Assembly: GCA_018402365.1 (NCBI GenBank)
Contig: JAGYJD010000012.1
Coordinates: forward strand, 1-46,287
Origin: Candidatus Nanopelagicales bacterium
Lineage (GTDB): Bacteria > Actinomycetota > Actinomycetes > S36-B12 > UBA5976
DNA: 46,287 nt
Direction of reading: 5' to 3'
Below are positions 26,467 to 35,340 of the stretch, piece by piece. Under the pieces are notes generated by a model. That model saw only the letters and a list, made by a program, of their open reading frames with translations. It made no database searches and was not told the origin of the DNA. Each line of letters starts with the position of its first letter. The stretch's first letter is position 1. The position numbers were made by a program, and so were the translations under genes.

Positions 26467-27411
26467 ATGCAGTATTGGCGGGTGCCGCTATTTATAGGCT
26501 CGCGCATTTGGCTGAAAGGTAATGGAGAATGGATATCGAGTAATTGCGATTGATAACTTCATCACAGGTTATAAAAGAATCTTGAAAATTATTTAAAAAT
26601 TCAAAATTTCGATTTTGAAATTTGACATTTCTGAAGACAATTGATTTAAATGATGAAATTGACCTTATTTTTCATCTCACCAAGTCCAGAGCTACCACTC
26701 AAATATTTGAACATCCACATCAAACAATCGACGCAAATATTAATGGAACGATTCAACTACTACGCCAGGCTAAAAATATAAAGCAAGATTAATTTTTGCC
26801 TCAACTGAAGTGAAATATGCGGCGACCCATTAAAGACGCCCCAGAGTGAAAATTATTGGGAAACGTCAATCCAATTGGCCCTAGAAGCATTTACGATGAA
26901 TCAAAGCGAATGGGTGAAACGTTATGTGCCTTAGCTAAGCGTGAGGTCAAGATGTTGGAGTGCTACGAATATTTAACACTTATGGACCTCAGATGGATCC
27001 TTACGATGGCCGGGTTGTCTCAACTTTTATTAGGTAAGCAATAAATAAAGAGGCGTTTTACTATTCAAGGAAGCGGAAAACAAACCAAGTTTTTGCTATA
27101 TAAATGACTTAGGTGGCATATATCGTTTCGCAAATTGAAAAATTTGGTCCTATGAATTTAGGAACTGAATGAGATATCTGTTTTAGAGTTAGAGTGAATT
27201 GGTGGCAAATTACTAAATACCGATATCAAAATAGAATTTCAAAAAGGAACTTGAGAATGATCAGCAGCAGAGAAACCCAGACATTAATTTTGCAAAAAGA
27301 AAGTTATATCTTGGGAGCCAACCGTTGATCTTGAGCAAAGGCATAATTCAGACATCCCAATGGATTGGGAAAGACTTAGAAGTAGATTTCAGTAAAGTTT
27401 ATTATATTTAA
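26467..27411 (+). pseudogene. UDP-glucuronate decarboxylase (UDP-xylose synthase)-like SDR, indel-ridden
   Basis: An extended SDR making UDP-xylose from UDP-glucuronate. Recoverable pieces in order: GFIGSRIA, GYRVIAIDNFITG, DEIDLIFHL, SPA-TTQIFEHP, TIDANINGTIQLLRQAK, LIFASTSEV, the YWGNVNPIGPRSIYDESKR box with the catalytic Tyr and Lys, [22 protein letters not shown], and a tail ending DFSKVYYI with TAA at 27409-27411. The NPIGPRS-YDE-KR block is characteristic of UDP-xylose synthases. Collinear length is about 315 residues, normal for the family. It directly follows ugd, so the two would work in sequence. Confidence 0.82.
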
Positions 27412-27432
27412 AGCCTCAAATGTAATAAAACT

Positions 27433-27455
27433 AATTCTCAATAAGGTTGAGAATT
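27433..27455 (-). terminator. Hairpin after tRNA-Lys
   Basis: AATTCTCAA (27433-27441) and TTGAGAATT (27447-27455) form a perfect 9-bp stem with a 5-base loop. Read on the minus strand it follows the tRNA-Lys 3' end and is followed by AGTTTTATT, a terminator-like tract. Confidence 0.55.
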
Positions 27456-27462
27456 TCTAAAT

Positions 27463-27533
27463 TGTGCGCCGCCAGGACTCAATTTGGACCCGCTGATTAA
27501 GAGTCATTGCTCTAACCTTTGTTTATGTGCGAC
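27463..27533 (-). tRNA. tRNA-Lys (anticodon CTT), sequence corrupted
   Basis: On the minus strand GGTTAGAGCA (D arm), ATGACTCTTAATCA (anticodon arm, CTT), GCGGGTCC and GAGTCCTGG (variable and T arms), then GGCGCACA (acceptor 3' side) appear in tRNA order. Pairing is imperfect: the 5' acceptor reads GTCGCAC instead of GTGCGCC, the D stem lacks a base and the T loop lacks its C. The errors are of the same kind as in neighbouring genes, so I read it as a real tRNA-Lys with sequence noise. Confidence 0.6.
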
Positions 27534-27536
27534 TCC

Positions 27537-29516
27537 TTACTTACCCAAAGCGAACAAATCTTCAGGGACTAGGTCAGTTTTTATTTCTAGGGCGCAAATA
27601 AGATTTGGGCATCGCCGTCAACTTGGCATCAGGTTGAACAGAACTAAAAGAGGCGGTAACGCTTTCCCGAGGAGAAAGGCTCCGCCAGTTTTAGGCAAAG
27701 TTAGGATTGTTTTTATCTGAATTTAATTTAATGGTAGTTCCATTATTTTCAGGTATAACAGTATTACTAATCATGCACGGTGCCATTCTGATCTTTATTT
27801 CTATGTTCTTGATTGGATGGTTCGTTAGATAATTTCGTAGTTGTACAGAAACATTTTGATCTGTAATCCACACCCACTTTTTATTGTTTCCTGATTCCCA
27901 GGAGACACCTCTTCCTGAAAATGGATATTTAAGGTGCTTAACTGAGAAAGTTTATCAACGGTTTGATTGCTAAATAGGCACCCCATGGAACTCAAATTAA
28001 TTCTGTTGATGTAGTCCCAAACACTTGCATAATCGCTGAGGTCAATCCAGTTTCTTTCAATTGTATCGCTTGAAGTGCCAGAATAACCATTGATTGTGGG
28101 AATATTTGTAAGACTAGAAAACACCATTGCTTCAATCATTGTCACTCCAATGGCCTGAGCCCTCGTTCACAAGACCGAAATATTGACAATCAGACAGAAG
28201 CGGCTGGCAATTGTTTTCTAAAGCCTCATTCAAAAAGTCAGCCCCTATTCCAAGACCCTTCAATAACCCTGAACTGATCAATTGAAATAAATGTAATTAG
28301 AATTTATTGCTTAATATTTTTATATTTTGAGCGCTATAAATTTTTATCAAAAAGAAAATATAAAAATTAGCATTAAAAAATTAATTAAAATATTTATTCT
28401 GACGGGGGTGCGTATTACTCGAGTATATCAAAGTTTTGCCACAAATATATGTAAATACCAAATTTATTAAAACTGATAATTGGGGCAATAGAAAAAATTA
28501 TTGTAAAGAAGGTCAAACTATGTAAGTTATTAAACCTTATAATTCTTTTCATTGACATCTCAAGGCTGTAACAAGAAAAACTATGAAGGTTAAGAATGGA
28601 AAGCCTACTGACCAAACATGTCCAGCAGACATCCACTCAGTCCCAAAATAGACTAATAGCATTTTAAAGTAGGTCAGGCCCTAGTAGGTCAATTGAAAAA
28701 AGTCAGGGCCAGAGAACCATTATAAATTTCATCTGGATCCCTTCTCAAATTTCCCCTCGTTGAGCAAGACGATGAAAAGAAAATCCAAAGAGATAGCCAG
28801 ATAGGAATAAATTTGATTATTTTTAAATAGTATAAATTTTAAGCAGACAAATCTAATGCAATGAACTGTTACGTGAGAACACCCCCAACAAGAAAATAAG
28901 GATTGTTCCCATTACCGAAAAAAATCAGAGGTACCAAAAACTCAAAGTTAGTAGGGGTAAGAAAATTAAAAGTAAATTTAACCAAAGCGTAAATTTTCTG
29001 GCTTAGAATTCCATATTTTAGTAAAAAAGAATACCCAGGTTTCCACTAGCGCGTAGCCTGCGGTGTTGGGCCAAATGACTGAAAAATGCCAAAAAAGCGT
29101 AACTATTAGTTAATGTGAATAAGGCAAGAATGATTAAATATTTATTCTTTAGCAGACTTGTGAAGAGAAAAGCAAATCCACCACATTCCCCAAAATATAA
29201 TTATAAGTTTACTTTATTGTCCATGCATCTAAAATCAGTGAACACAAGACTCTTAGCACAGAGTAAATAGCACATTTACAAAAAAATATCAGAATAGCCT
29301 GAGGTTTTATCAAAGGGATGAAAATAAATACATCTCGTAAGGGCCTCTCAAGTTTTAAAAACCAATACCAATGTTCATGAACTACTATTTGAAATCTTGT
29401 ATCAAAGGGCTCACCAATCATTTTGCTGCCGACGTGATAAACGGTAGTAAACTTGAGACAGTTATTGCGATGCCATAGGTAATTCGATCTATCGCTGGAG
29501 ACTTCACTTTCTTCAT
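27537..29516 (-). pseudogene. Large multi-spanning membrane protein, glycosyltransferase-like, indel-ridden
   Basis: From the ATG at 29516: a basic head, a membrane helix (TYGIAITVSSLLPFI), then GEPFDTRFQIVVHEHWYWFL and, in another frame, DKTSGYSDI, which together resemble the first exterior loop of GT-C-type membrane glycosyltransferases and YfhO-like proteins. Further on, hydrophobic stretches appear in several frames, then LTNIPTINGYSG, another recurring motif of such proteins, and an exterior C-terminal part (TDQNVSVQLRNYL). The last frame ends at a TAA near 27537. About 660 residues if whole. The assignment to one gene is inference; frames change many times and the middle (28300-28800) is hard to follow. 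Confidence 0.45.
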
Positions 29517-29750
29517 TAGTCCTATCTAACTATAAATTTCGGAGAAGTCCGTCAATTACGGCAAGCTCCGCTAGCAAGAGGTTGCATAGTGGCACCCTAT
29601 GTGTAGTTACAAAGGGATCTTAAATGAACCGTGAGGATATAAGTACTGAGAAGAAAAAATTGGTTAACTGCCACTGATGTAGGTCTTTACCTTACTCCAC
29701 TGGGATCTGCTTCAAATTTAAACTTACTTTTGAGTATATTCTTATGAATC
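29517..29750. other. Intergenic region at the island edge
   Basis: 234 bases between the membrane-protein start and the next plus-strand gene. It contains an ATG-led 17-codon frame at about 29623 that I do not call, and a TATTCT hexamer 8 bases before the ATG at 29751. No repeats or attachment sites were recognised. Confidence 0.4.
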
Positions 29751-30368
29751 ATGCGGGATTTGATAAGTCAACCAATTGTTTATTTGCTAATTGAAGACGA
29801 GGCGGCACTTTTTACAATTGATGGGATTTACGTTTATCAGATTGCTGCAGAGCAAGTAGAAAAGAGTGAATTTAAACCAAAGATTAAAGTATTTTGCGTA
29901 CAAGAAATTTACGAAAAATTTAAGAATACTTTTACTCAAGATTTCGAATTAATTACTGATTCTAGTTTGTCAAATTTTATAAAGAAACTTAGTTTGGATA
30001 GTCAAATTATTATTTTTCATAATGCCGCAAGACCCTTGGTGCCGACAAGAATTTATGATCAGGGAATAAAGATGATACTTCAAGGAGTAGATGCAGTAAA
30101 GCAGCAGCATGTAGTTATAGATACTTTAAAACAGACTAATGATAAAAAATTTATTTTAGGGACAATAGATAGAGACGCGGTCAAAGCGATCACCACACCA
30201 GAGTTTTATTGGAGTCAAAATATTGTTGGGCCAAGTGAAGATTTTGGTTGGTTTTATAAAGTTTTAAATGAAAAAAATAAAGAATACATTTTTGGTGAAT
30301 TAGAATCTACTCGAATACGCAGTAATAGAGATCTATTTTTGATAAAAGCCTTAATGGATCAAGGATAA
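29751..30368 (+). CDS. Degenerate IspD-like nucleotidyltransferase paralogue
   Basis: A 205-residue protein related to IspD over its middle: IIIFHNAARPLVPTRIYDQG aligns with the IspD HDAARPLV box (Asp replaced by Asn), HVVIDTLKQ with the VVDTLK box, and TIDRDAVKAITTPEFYW with the DRxxLxxxQTPQ box. The N-terminal glycine-rich CTP-binding loop (AAGxGxR) and its lysine are absent, replaced by VYLLIEDEAALF. It is therefore unlikely to be an active cytidylyltransferase of the normal kind; it could be regulatory, a partner subunit, or work on a different substrate. It converges with a canonical IspD-like gene, one base apart. Confidence 0.6.
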   Translation: MRDLISQPIVYLLIEDEAALFTIDGIYVYQIAAEQVEKSEFKPKIKVFCVQEIYEKFKNTFTQDFELITDSSLSNFIKKLSLDSQIIIFHNAARPLVPTRIYDQGIKMILQGVDAVKQQHVVIDTLKQTNDKKFILGTIDRDAVKAITTPEFYWSQNIVGPSEDFGWFYKVLNEKNKEYIFGELESTRIRSNRDLFLIKALMDQG

Positions 30369-30369
30369 A

Positions 30370-31071
30370 TTAATTAATTTTTAAGATTTGATTTAGCATC
30401 GATTCTGCTAGCAAAATATCATCAGGATAAGTAACTTTCAGATTTTGACTGGTTCCAAAAACTGCTTTTATTTTTAATTCAGGCACGTATTTTTCAAGAC
30501 ACATTGCAGTGTCGCTACCTATAAAATTGTCTGCTTCAGCTTGTAAGTAGGCATCAAGAGTTTCTTTTGCTCTAAAAACTTGAGGTGTTTGTACTCGAAT
30601 TAAATCTTTGAGATGCGAGGTGGCGCTTATTAATTTGGCTGTCGGAAGATAAGGCAGTGCACCGCCATGCTCTTCGGCAGCTGAAACAATGTCTTTGATG
30701 AGATCTGGAGTCGCTAAAGGACGAGCCCCATCATGAATGAGTACAAATTCACATTTCTCTGAATTGATTGCAGATGAGAGATATTTTAGAGCTTCGGTTT
30801 CTGATCCATGTCTAGTTGATCCGCCTTTAATCACATCAATATCAAAGTTGAGACTCTTTTTTACAATCTTTTTTGCTTCTTCAATTTCATTTTCATGAAC
30901 TACTAGAACATAGCGATTAAATAAATGGGTTCGCTCCAGCCAAATTAAACTCCAAATTGCTAATTCTTTACCTGAGATCTTTAACCAGGCTTTATTCATA
31001 CCTAAATTGAGTCTTTGTCCACTACCAGCCGCCAATACGATGGCTGTTCGATTAATTGGTTTTGATGTCAT
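30370..31071 (-). CDS. IspD/TarI-family cytidylyltransferase
   Basis: A 233-residue enzyme that transfers CMP from CTP to a phosphorylated polyol. The glycine-rich loop AAGSGQR is at residues 14-20 with the conserved Lys27; FVLIHDGARPLATPDLI, DLIRVQTPQVF and NLKVTYPDDILLAE are the other family boxes. IspD (methylerythritol phosphate, isoprenoid pathway) and TarI (ribitol phosphate, teichoic acid) share this fold and cannot be separated by eye. The upstream oxidoreductase overlaps it (TAATG), and no ispF is nearby, which favours a CDP-polyol for surface glycans; this is inference. Confidence 0.85.
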   Translation of the reverse strand: MTSKPINRTAIVLAAGSGQRLNLGMNKAWLKISGKELAIWSLIWLERTHLFNRYVLVVHENEIEEAKKIVKKSLNFDIDVIKGGSTRHGSETEALKYLSSAINSEKCEFVLIHDGARPLATPDLIKDIVSAAEEHGGALPYLPTAKLISATSHLKDLIRVQTPQVFRAKETLDAYLQAEADNFIGSDTAMCLEKYVPELKIKAVFGTSQNLKVTYPDDILLAESMLNQILKIN

Positions 31072-32351
31072 TAAAGACCTAAAGCGTCTTGTTCTTTTCT
31101 CAGCCTGACAATACTTTGTGATGTATCTATTTCAACATCATCAAACGAAATTAATTGGCCAGTCTTTAGGGGTCTGATGACCTTGGCATTTTGCAATAAT
31201 CCAATTGGCACGAGGTTTTCTCGCTCAGCATCTTCTCTGATGTCAGCAATCCCTCGGTAGCAGTAGCCACCTATCCCATCTAGGGAATCGCCAGGATTTA
31301 AATCCTTTTTAGTTGCAGCGATAACTTCGGTAATTCTTTTTTCACAAACTAATGATGATTCATGATCTAAAAGAATTTTTGCAATAGAAATTGGCGCCTC
31401 AACGCTGGCCAAGTGATAAGGGCGGTGAAGAGCGAAGTAGGGGCCGTCACCCATTTTTAGATAGGTCATCTCTTCCCGTACGTATTCATCATCAGTTTTT
31501 ATTACTACAAAAACACCGGGTGCAACATCTCCTGTGCAGTAATCAACAACTCCAGACTCTTCCAAAATTCCACCATCAGACTTGAGGGCGTATGTCTTTT
31601 GTAAATTCTTTACAGTTGTTTCTGGCCCAATCATTCCGCGTTTGGTTAGTTTGAGACCAGTGGCGTTTGCAAGTGCAGCCATTTCGATCATGGTCTTGCT
31701 GCCATCGGTAAATGAACATAGCATTTTTGGATTCATATTTTGAAGCTTGGCTTTTTCAGCAACGGTATCTGGTGTTGAGAGAGGCTCAAAAGGATTATTT
31801 TTTCCCTTACCGGCACAAACAACTTCAAATGATAAATCTCTGGCAAAATCTACAAGTGCTTTGGCCTCAATTGGTTCATCACCGTGGCAAACAGTGTAAA
31901 CAACACCGTTATCCTCAGCAAGTTTTTTTAGTAGTGGTCCGATGGTGACATCGCATTCAACATTTAAAACTGCCACATGCTTTTTAGACTTTAAGGAACT
32001 TTCTGCGACATGAGCCCCAATATTTGGCACGCCAGTAGCTTCAACAACTACATCTAGATTTAATTCAGGCAGCAAGTCAATGTTTGTGAAACCTATGGGT
32101 TGATTATTTTCGAGAGCTAATTTGAGATCTGTAATATTTTCACTTAAGACTGGTGTCTGATCTGTAATTTCGCCAAAGACTTTTTTTATTCTTTCAACAT
32201 CCAGATCAACAAGACAAGCAATTTGTAACCCTGGCATTTTGTTGCACTGTGAGGCGAATCCTCTACCCATCTGACCGACGCCAACCACAGCAATCTTGAA
32301 GTCTCTTCCTTTTTGTTCGGATAGCTTTTTTAATCTTGGGGAGTAATGCAC
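31071..32351 (-). CDS. NAD(P)-dependent oxidoreductase with SAF domain (COG4091-like)
   Basis: 426 residues from the GTG at 32351, which has AGAGAGG 6 bases upstream; a longer frame from 32381 lacks support. The Rossmann motif GVGQMG is at 24-29, followed by CLVDLD, then VVVEATGVPNIGAHVAESSLKSKKHVAVLN as in homoserine-dehydrogenase-like proteins, a substrate region (CHGDEPIEAKALVDFARDL), and a C-terminal SAF domain (about 345-420, LNPGDSLDGIGGYCYRG...VIRPLKTGQLI). This matches the predicted homoserine dehydrogenase group whose true substrates are mostly unknown. It is the first gene of a two-gene unit with the cytidylyltransferase, suggesting it makes the polyol phosphate that the latter activates. 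Confidence 0.8.
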   Translation of the reverse strand: MHYSPRLKKLSEQKGRDFKIAVVGVGQMGRGFASQCNKMPGLQIACLVDLDVERIKKVFGEITDQTPVLSENITDLKLALENNQPIGFTNIDLLPELNLDVVVEATGVPNIGAHVAESSLKSKKHVAVLNVECDVTIGPLLKKLAEDNGVVYTVCHGDEPIEAKALVDFARDLSFEVVCAGKGKNNPFEPLSTPDTVAEKAKLQNMNPKMLCSFTDGSKTMIEMAALANATGLKLTKRGMIGPETTVKNLQKTYALKSDGGILEESGVVDYCTGDVAPGVFVVIKTDDEYVREEMTYLKMGDGPYFALHRPYHLASVEAPISIAKILLDHESSLVCEKRITEVIAATKKDLNPGDSLDGIGGYCYRGIADIREDAERENLVPIGLLQNAKVIRPLKTGQLISFDDVEIDTSQSIVRLRKEQDALGL

Positions 32352-32430
32352 GAAATTCCTCTCTGTGGCAAGAAATAACAATACCTTTGAGTCAAAAAGG
32401 CTTGAATCAGGGAAAACCAGACATTCAGGC

Positions 32431-32436
32431 TAAATT
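32431..32436 (+). promoter_or_regulatory. Promoter -10 (TAAATT) for a leaderless YfhO-like gene
   Basis: TAAATT ends 6 bases before the GTG at 32443; no ribosome site is present. It lies in the 91-base divergent gap with the oxidoreductase gene. Confidence 0.42.
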
Positions 32437-32442
32437 TGACTC

Positions 32443-34500
32443 GTGAGATCAATCAAAAGACACCTGCTTGGTATTTCAATACTAGTTTTGCTTGGGCTAG
32501 GGGTGTTCAGAGAATATTTCATAGGCACAAGATCACCATCATGGGATTTTCTAACCGACTATTTCACAGCTTCTTATGTTTGGTGGAATGCTGGCAGTTT
32601 TTTTAATCCACCAAGTTACCTTCCATATGCTTTTTCAGGGTTCCCCGCACACCTTTCAGGTCAAGCAGCAAATTGGTATTTACCCGTTGGATTTTTAGCA
32701 GAATTAAAGATTTATAACATTCACACCAGTGCCATCTTGCAAGCCTTAACAATTATTTTTGGAATTATTGGTATTTATTTTTTAGCAAATTCTTGGGGCG
32801 TTTCACGATATATTTCGATACTTTTGGCAGTTGGCTATTTATTTTCACCAGGGTTTTTCACCTCAGCATCTCACATAGATATTGTGCGAGGCTGGGCGTT
32901 TATGCCGTGGGTCTTGCTAGCTTTAAAACCTCATAAAAGAATCTCAAGTCTTTTAATTTTTGGAATATCTTTATTGGCGTTTCAATTTATGGTAGGGGTT
33001 TATCCCGGAATAATTATTGCTTCTGTGTATATGCTTGCAATATATGTAATTTTTAATTTGTATTTTGAGAATAATTTAAGAAAGTCATATTTTATCTATC
33101 AATTGTTACCTTTTCTTTTAGGAGTTTCGCTCTCTTTGCTCAAGTGGTTGCCACTAGTTTCAGCGGAAAGACTTTACAGAGGCGGCAACAGCGTTGAGGT
33201 AACTTCAGCAATACTCTCAACACTTATTTATCCATATGACACCATTATTTTGCCAAATGACATCACTATGAGAAGTTTTTTTCTGGCCCCAATTTTGATG
33301 ATCTCACTTTTCTTGATTCAGAGGATAAACAAGCAAATTGTTATTTTCACAACCATTGGGATTGCTGCAATTGTTTTAGGGTTTGACATATCTGAGACAA
33401 GCCGTTGGCAAGAGTCATTACCATTTTTGGGTGAAAGCAGATTTAGAACAACTGACTTCAAACTATTTTGGATTTTAAGTGCCATCTTGTTGGCAGGTTT
33501 TGCCTTGCAGCAAGCAAAAGAGAAAGGAGTTTCTTTTTTAAGAGCACTGCTAGCGCTAGGCGCTGGATTTGCCACCTTTACTTTATTGAATCGTCTCGCA
33601 AAAACTGCTTTGTTAGAAGATATGTTGAGACCAGGAAACACTTTTGCCCGAACCGCAGGTTTCGTTTTTGTGCTCATGCTGGTGTTTTTTATAATGCAGA
33701 GATATTTAAAGCTTGGATCAAATATTGCAATCGGTTTGGCATTAGTTGGAACAATATTTATTGGAATTTCATGGAGCGAAGTTAGTAAAACCCCATGGAA
33801 TAATGACCGGCAAGGAATCGAGCAGGTTTATTACGGAATGGCATTGGATAAAAGAATTGGCGAAGGGCTAAATCGAGAAATTTCACTTAGGCCCTCACGA
33901 GTGGGCCCAGAATTTCCTATTCCATATCCGATCCAACTGACTTCGCAAATGTGGAGTAACTCAGAAATAAATAGGAGTTTTTCTCTGGGGGGATATGTTC
34001 CGTTGAAGGGTATCCCCCGCTATGAAGAAATGATTGAGTTTGCCAAGACAGAAGAAAGTATTCCTTTTTATGCTTTGTTAGCTAAAGAGCAAGCTGGGTG
34101 GATTACTTCAACTTCAGAAACAAGTATAAAAACTATAAATTGTATTTATCAAAATAGTTGCATTATTGAAAAATCCTCAGTTGTTGCAGAAAGTTGGGAT
34201 TTAAACAAACTGCAATACGGAGTTCAAACTTCACAACCAGGTTTATTAGTAGTAAATGAGATTCCATGGGAAGGCTGGAAAGCGGAAGTTTGCTCTTCAC
34301 TGGGGTGTGAAACAACAACCGTTAAATCTGATTTAAAGAATCTTTTACTAGCAGTAGAGATTTCCACCGATACTGAAAAAGTCACTTTTGAGTACTTTCA
34401 ACCTTTAAAAAGAAGTACTTGGATTATATTTTGGTTAGCAATATTAGGAATTATTTATTTAATGTTTAAAAATAAAACAAGTGCGAGAAAAGTGGGGTGA
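32443..34500 (+). CDS. YfhO-like multi-spanning membrane protein
   Basis: A 685-residue protein with about 12 predicted membrane helices and a C-terminal exterior domain. The N-terminus has one helix, then the loop GTRSPSWDFLTDYF and SGFPAHLSGQAANWYLP, typical of YfhO proteins, which act in glycosylation of surface polymers by lipid-linked sugars. The C-terminal part includes QPGLLVVNEIPWEGWKAEV, the recurring YfhO motif (pgLlvlsE.y.pGWka), and closes with a last helix (STWIIFWLAILGIIYLMF). Its stop codon lies within the 3' end of tRNA-His on the other strand. The frame is clean, in contrast to the island to the left. Confidence 0.75.
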   Translation: MRSIKRHLLGISILVLLGLGVFREYFIGTRSPSWDFLTDYFTASYVWWNAGSFFNPPSYLPYAFSGFPAHLSGQAANWYLPVGFLAELKIYNIHTSAILQALTIIFGIIGIYFLANSWGVSRYISILLAVGYLFSPGFFTSASHIDIVRGWAFMPWVLLALKPHKRISSLLIFGISLLAFQFMVGVYPGIIIASVYMLAIYVIFNLYFENNLRKSYFIYQLLPFLLGVSLSLLKWLPLVSAERLYRGGNSVEVTSAILSTLIYPYDTIILPNDITMRSFFLAPILMISLFLIQRINKQIVIFTTIGIAAIVLGFDISETSRWQESLPFLGESRFRTTDFKLFWILSAILLAGFALQQAKEKGVSFLRALLALGAGFATFTLLNRLAKTALLEDMLRPGNTFARTAGFVFVLMLVFFIMQRYLKLGSNIAIGLALVGTIFIGISWSEVSKTPWNNDRQGIEQVYYGMALDKRIGEGLNREISLRPSRVGPEFPIPYPIQLTSQMWSNSEINRSFSLGGYVPLKGIPRYEEMIEFAKTEESIPFYALLAKEQAGWITSTSETSIKTINCIYQNSCIIEKSSVVAESWDLNKLQYGVQTSQPGLLVVNEIPWEGWKAEVCSSLGCETTTVKSDLKNLLLAVEISTDTEKVTFEYFQPLKRSTWIIFWLAILGIIYLMFKNKTSARKVG

Positions 34501-34569
34501 GTGACGGGACTTGAACCCGCGACGTCCTGGACCACAACCAGGTGCTCTGCCAGCTGAGCTACACCCACC
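34496..34569 (-). tRNA. tRNA-His (anticodon GTG)
   Basis: Acceptor GTGGGTG pairs with CACTCAC (one G-T); the anticodon arm CTGGT-TGTGG-TCCAG gives GTG; the T arm is GCGGGTTCAAGTCCCGT. The extra G at position -1 (base 34569) and C73 (34496) are the tRNA-His identity elements. CCA is encoded at 34493-34495, inside the end of the YfhO-like gene. Confidence 0.97.
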
Positions 34570-34614
34570 ATCGAAATTAAGGCTCTTAATTCTATCTAGC
34601 GTTAGAAATTCGCC

Positions 34615-35223
34615 TCAATGCTCTACGACAAATCTAGTCGCTAACTCTTGCGCGATGTCACTTCCAGGCCCCGGGGGTGCAACCATGATGGCCTCTCTGA
34701 AATATCTCAACTCAGCAATGCTTTCTCGAATATCAGCTAAGGCGCGGTGGTTTCCATTTTTTTCTGGAGCTGCGAAATAAACTTTTGGATACCAGCGCTT
34801 CGTGAGTTCTTTTATGGACGAGACATCAATGAGTCGGTAGTGAAGGTGTTGATCAAAGTTGGAAAGGTCTCGAGCAATAAATCCACGGTCAACATAAACA
34901 CTCGAACCAGCTAGCGGGGCTTTTCGAGCTTCGGGAACATGCTGTTTTACATAAGCCATCACTTGGGCTTCTGCGGTTTTTAGGTCCATTCCTTTTGGAA
35001 GTTCGTCAAGAAGTCCTGATGAGGTATGCATTTCTTTAACTATTTCAATCATTGAGTCAAGCGAAGCAGCTGAAGGCTTGATAATTAGATCAATACCTGA
35101 GTCCAATTCGTTCAGTTGACCGTCAGTGATGACTACTGCTATCTCTATTAGTTCATCTGTTTCTAAAGATAAACCGGTCATTTCACAATCAACCCAAACA
35201 ATTAGGTCGTTACCATTTGGCAA
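34615..35223 (-). CDS. orn: Oligoribonuclease
   Basis: A DEDDh exonuclease that degrades RNA fragments of 2-5 nt to mononucleotides. D12 and E14 in VDCEMTGL, Asp in the DRGFIARDL box, and NHRALADIRESI (His and Asp) form the two-metal site. Length 202 fits. It starts at a TTG with AAGGAG 6 bases upstream. Flanked by tRNA-Arg and tRNA-His, as often seen for orn. Confidence 0.95.
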   Translation of the reverse strand: MPNGNDLIVWVDCEMTGLSLETDELIEIAVVITDGQLNELDSGIDLIIKPSAASLDSMIEIVKEMHTSSGLLDELPKGMDLKTAEAQVMAYVKQHVPEARKAPLAGSSVYVDRGFIARDLSNFDQHLHYRLIDVSSIKELTKRWYPKVYFAAPEKNGNHRALADIRESIAELRYFREAIMVAPPGPGSDIAQELATRFVVEH

Positions 35224-35245
35224 GAAAACTCCTTAAAATAATGTG

Positions 35246-35318
35246 CGCGCCCGGAGGGACTCGAACCCCCAACCGACTGGGTAGAAACCAGTTACTCTAT
35301 CCGTTGAGCTACGGGCGC
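35246..35318 (-). tRNA. tRNA-Arg (anticodon TCT)
   Basis: Acceptor GCGCCCG pairs with CGGGCGC; anticodon stem ACTGG/CCAGT with loop TTTCTAC gives TCT; T arm GGGGGTTCGAGTCCCTC. CCA is not encoded. It decodes AGA and AGG, the codons heavily used in this AT-rich genome. Confidence 0.96.
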
Positions 35319-35340
35319 AGGTTTTCTATTCTCTCAAAGT

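Noticed and set aside
24449-27411. True pseudogene decay of the island genes
   Set aside because: All genes keep normal total length, order and conserved motifs, and lesions are mostly 1-2 base indels that begin and end abruptly, which fits sequence error better.
29623-29676. 17-codon open frame upstream of the IspD-like gene
   Set aside because: Too short, without a ribosome site or family, and lying at the end of the noisy block.
22403-29740. Insertion sequence, prophage or integrase-bearing element
   Set aside because: No transposase, integrase or terminal inverted repeats can be recognised in any frame, even allowing frameshifts.
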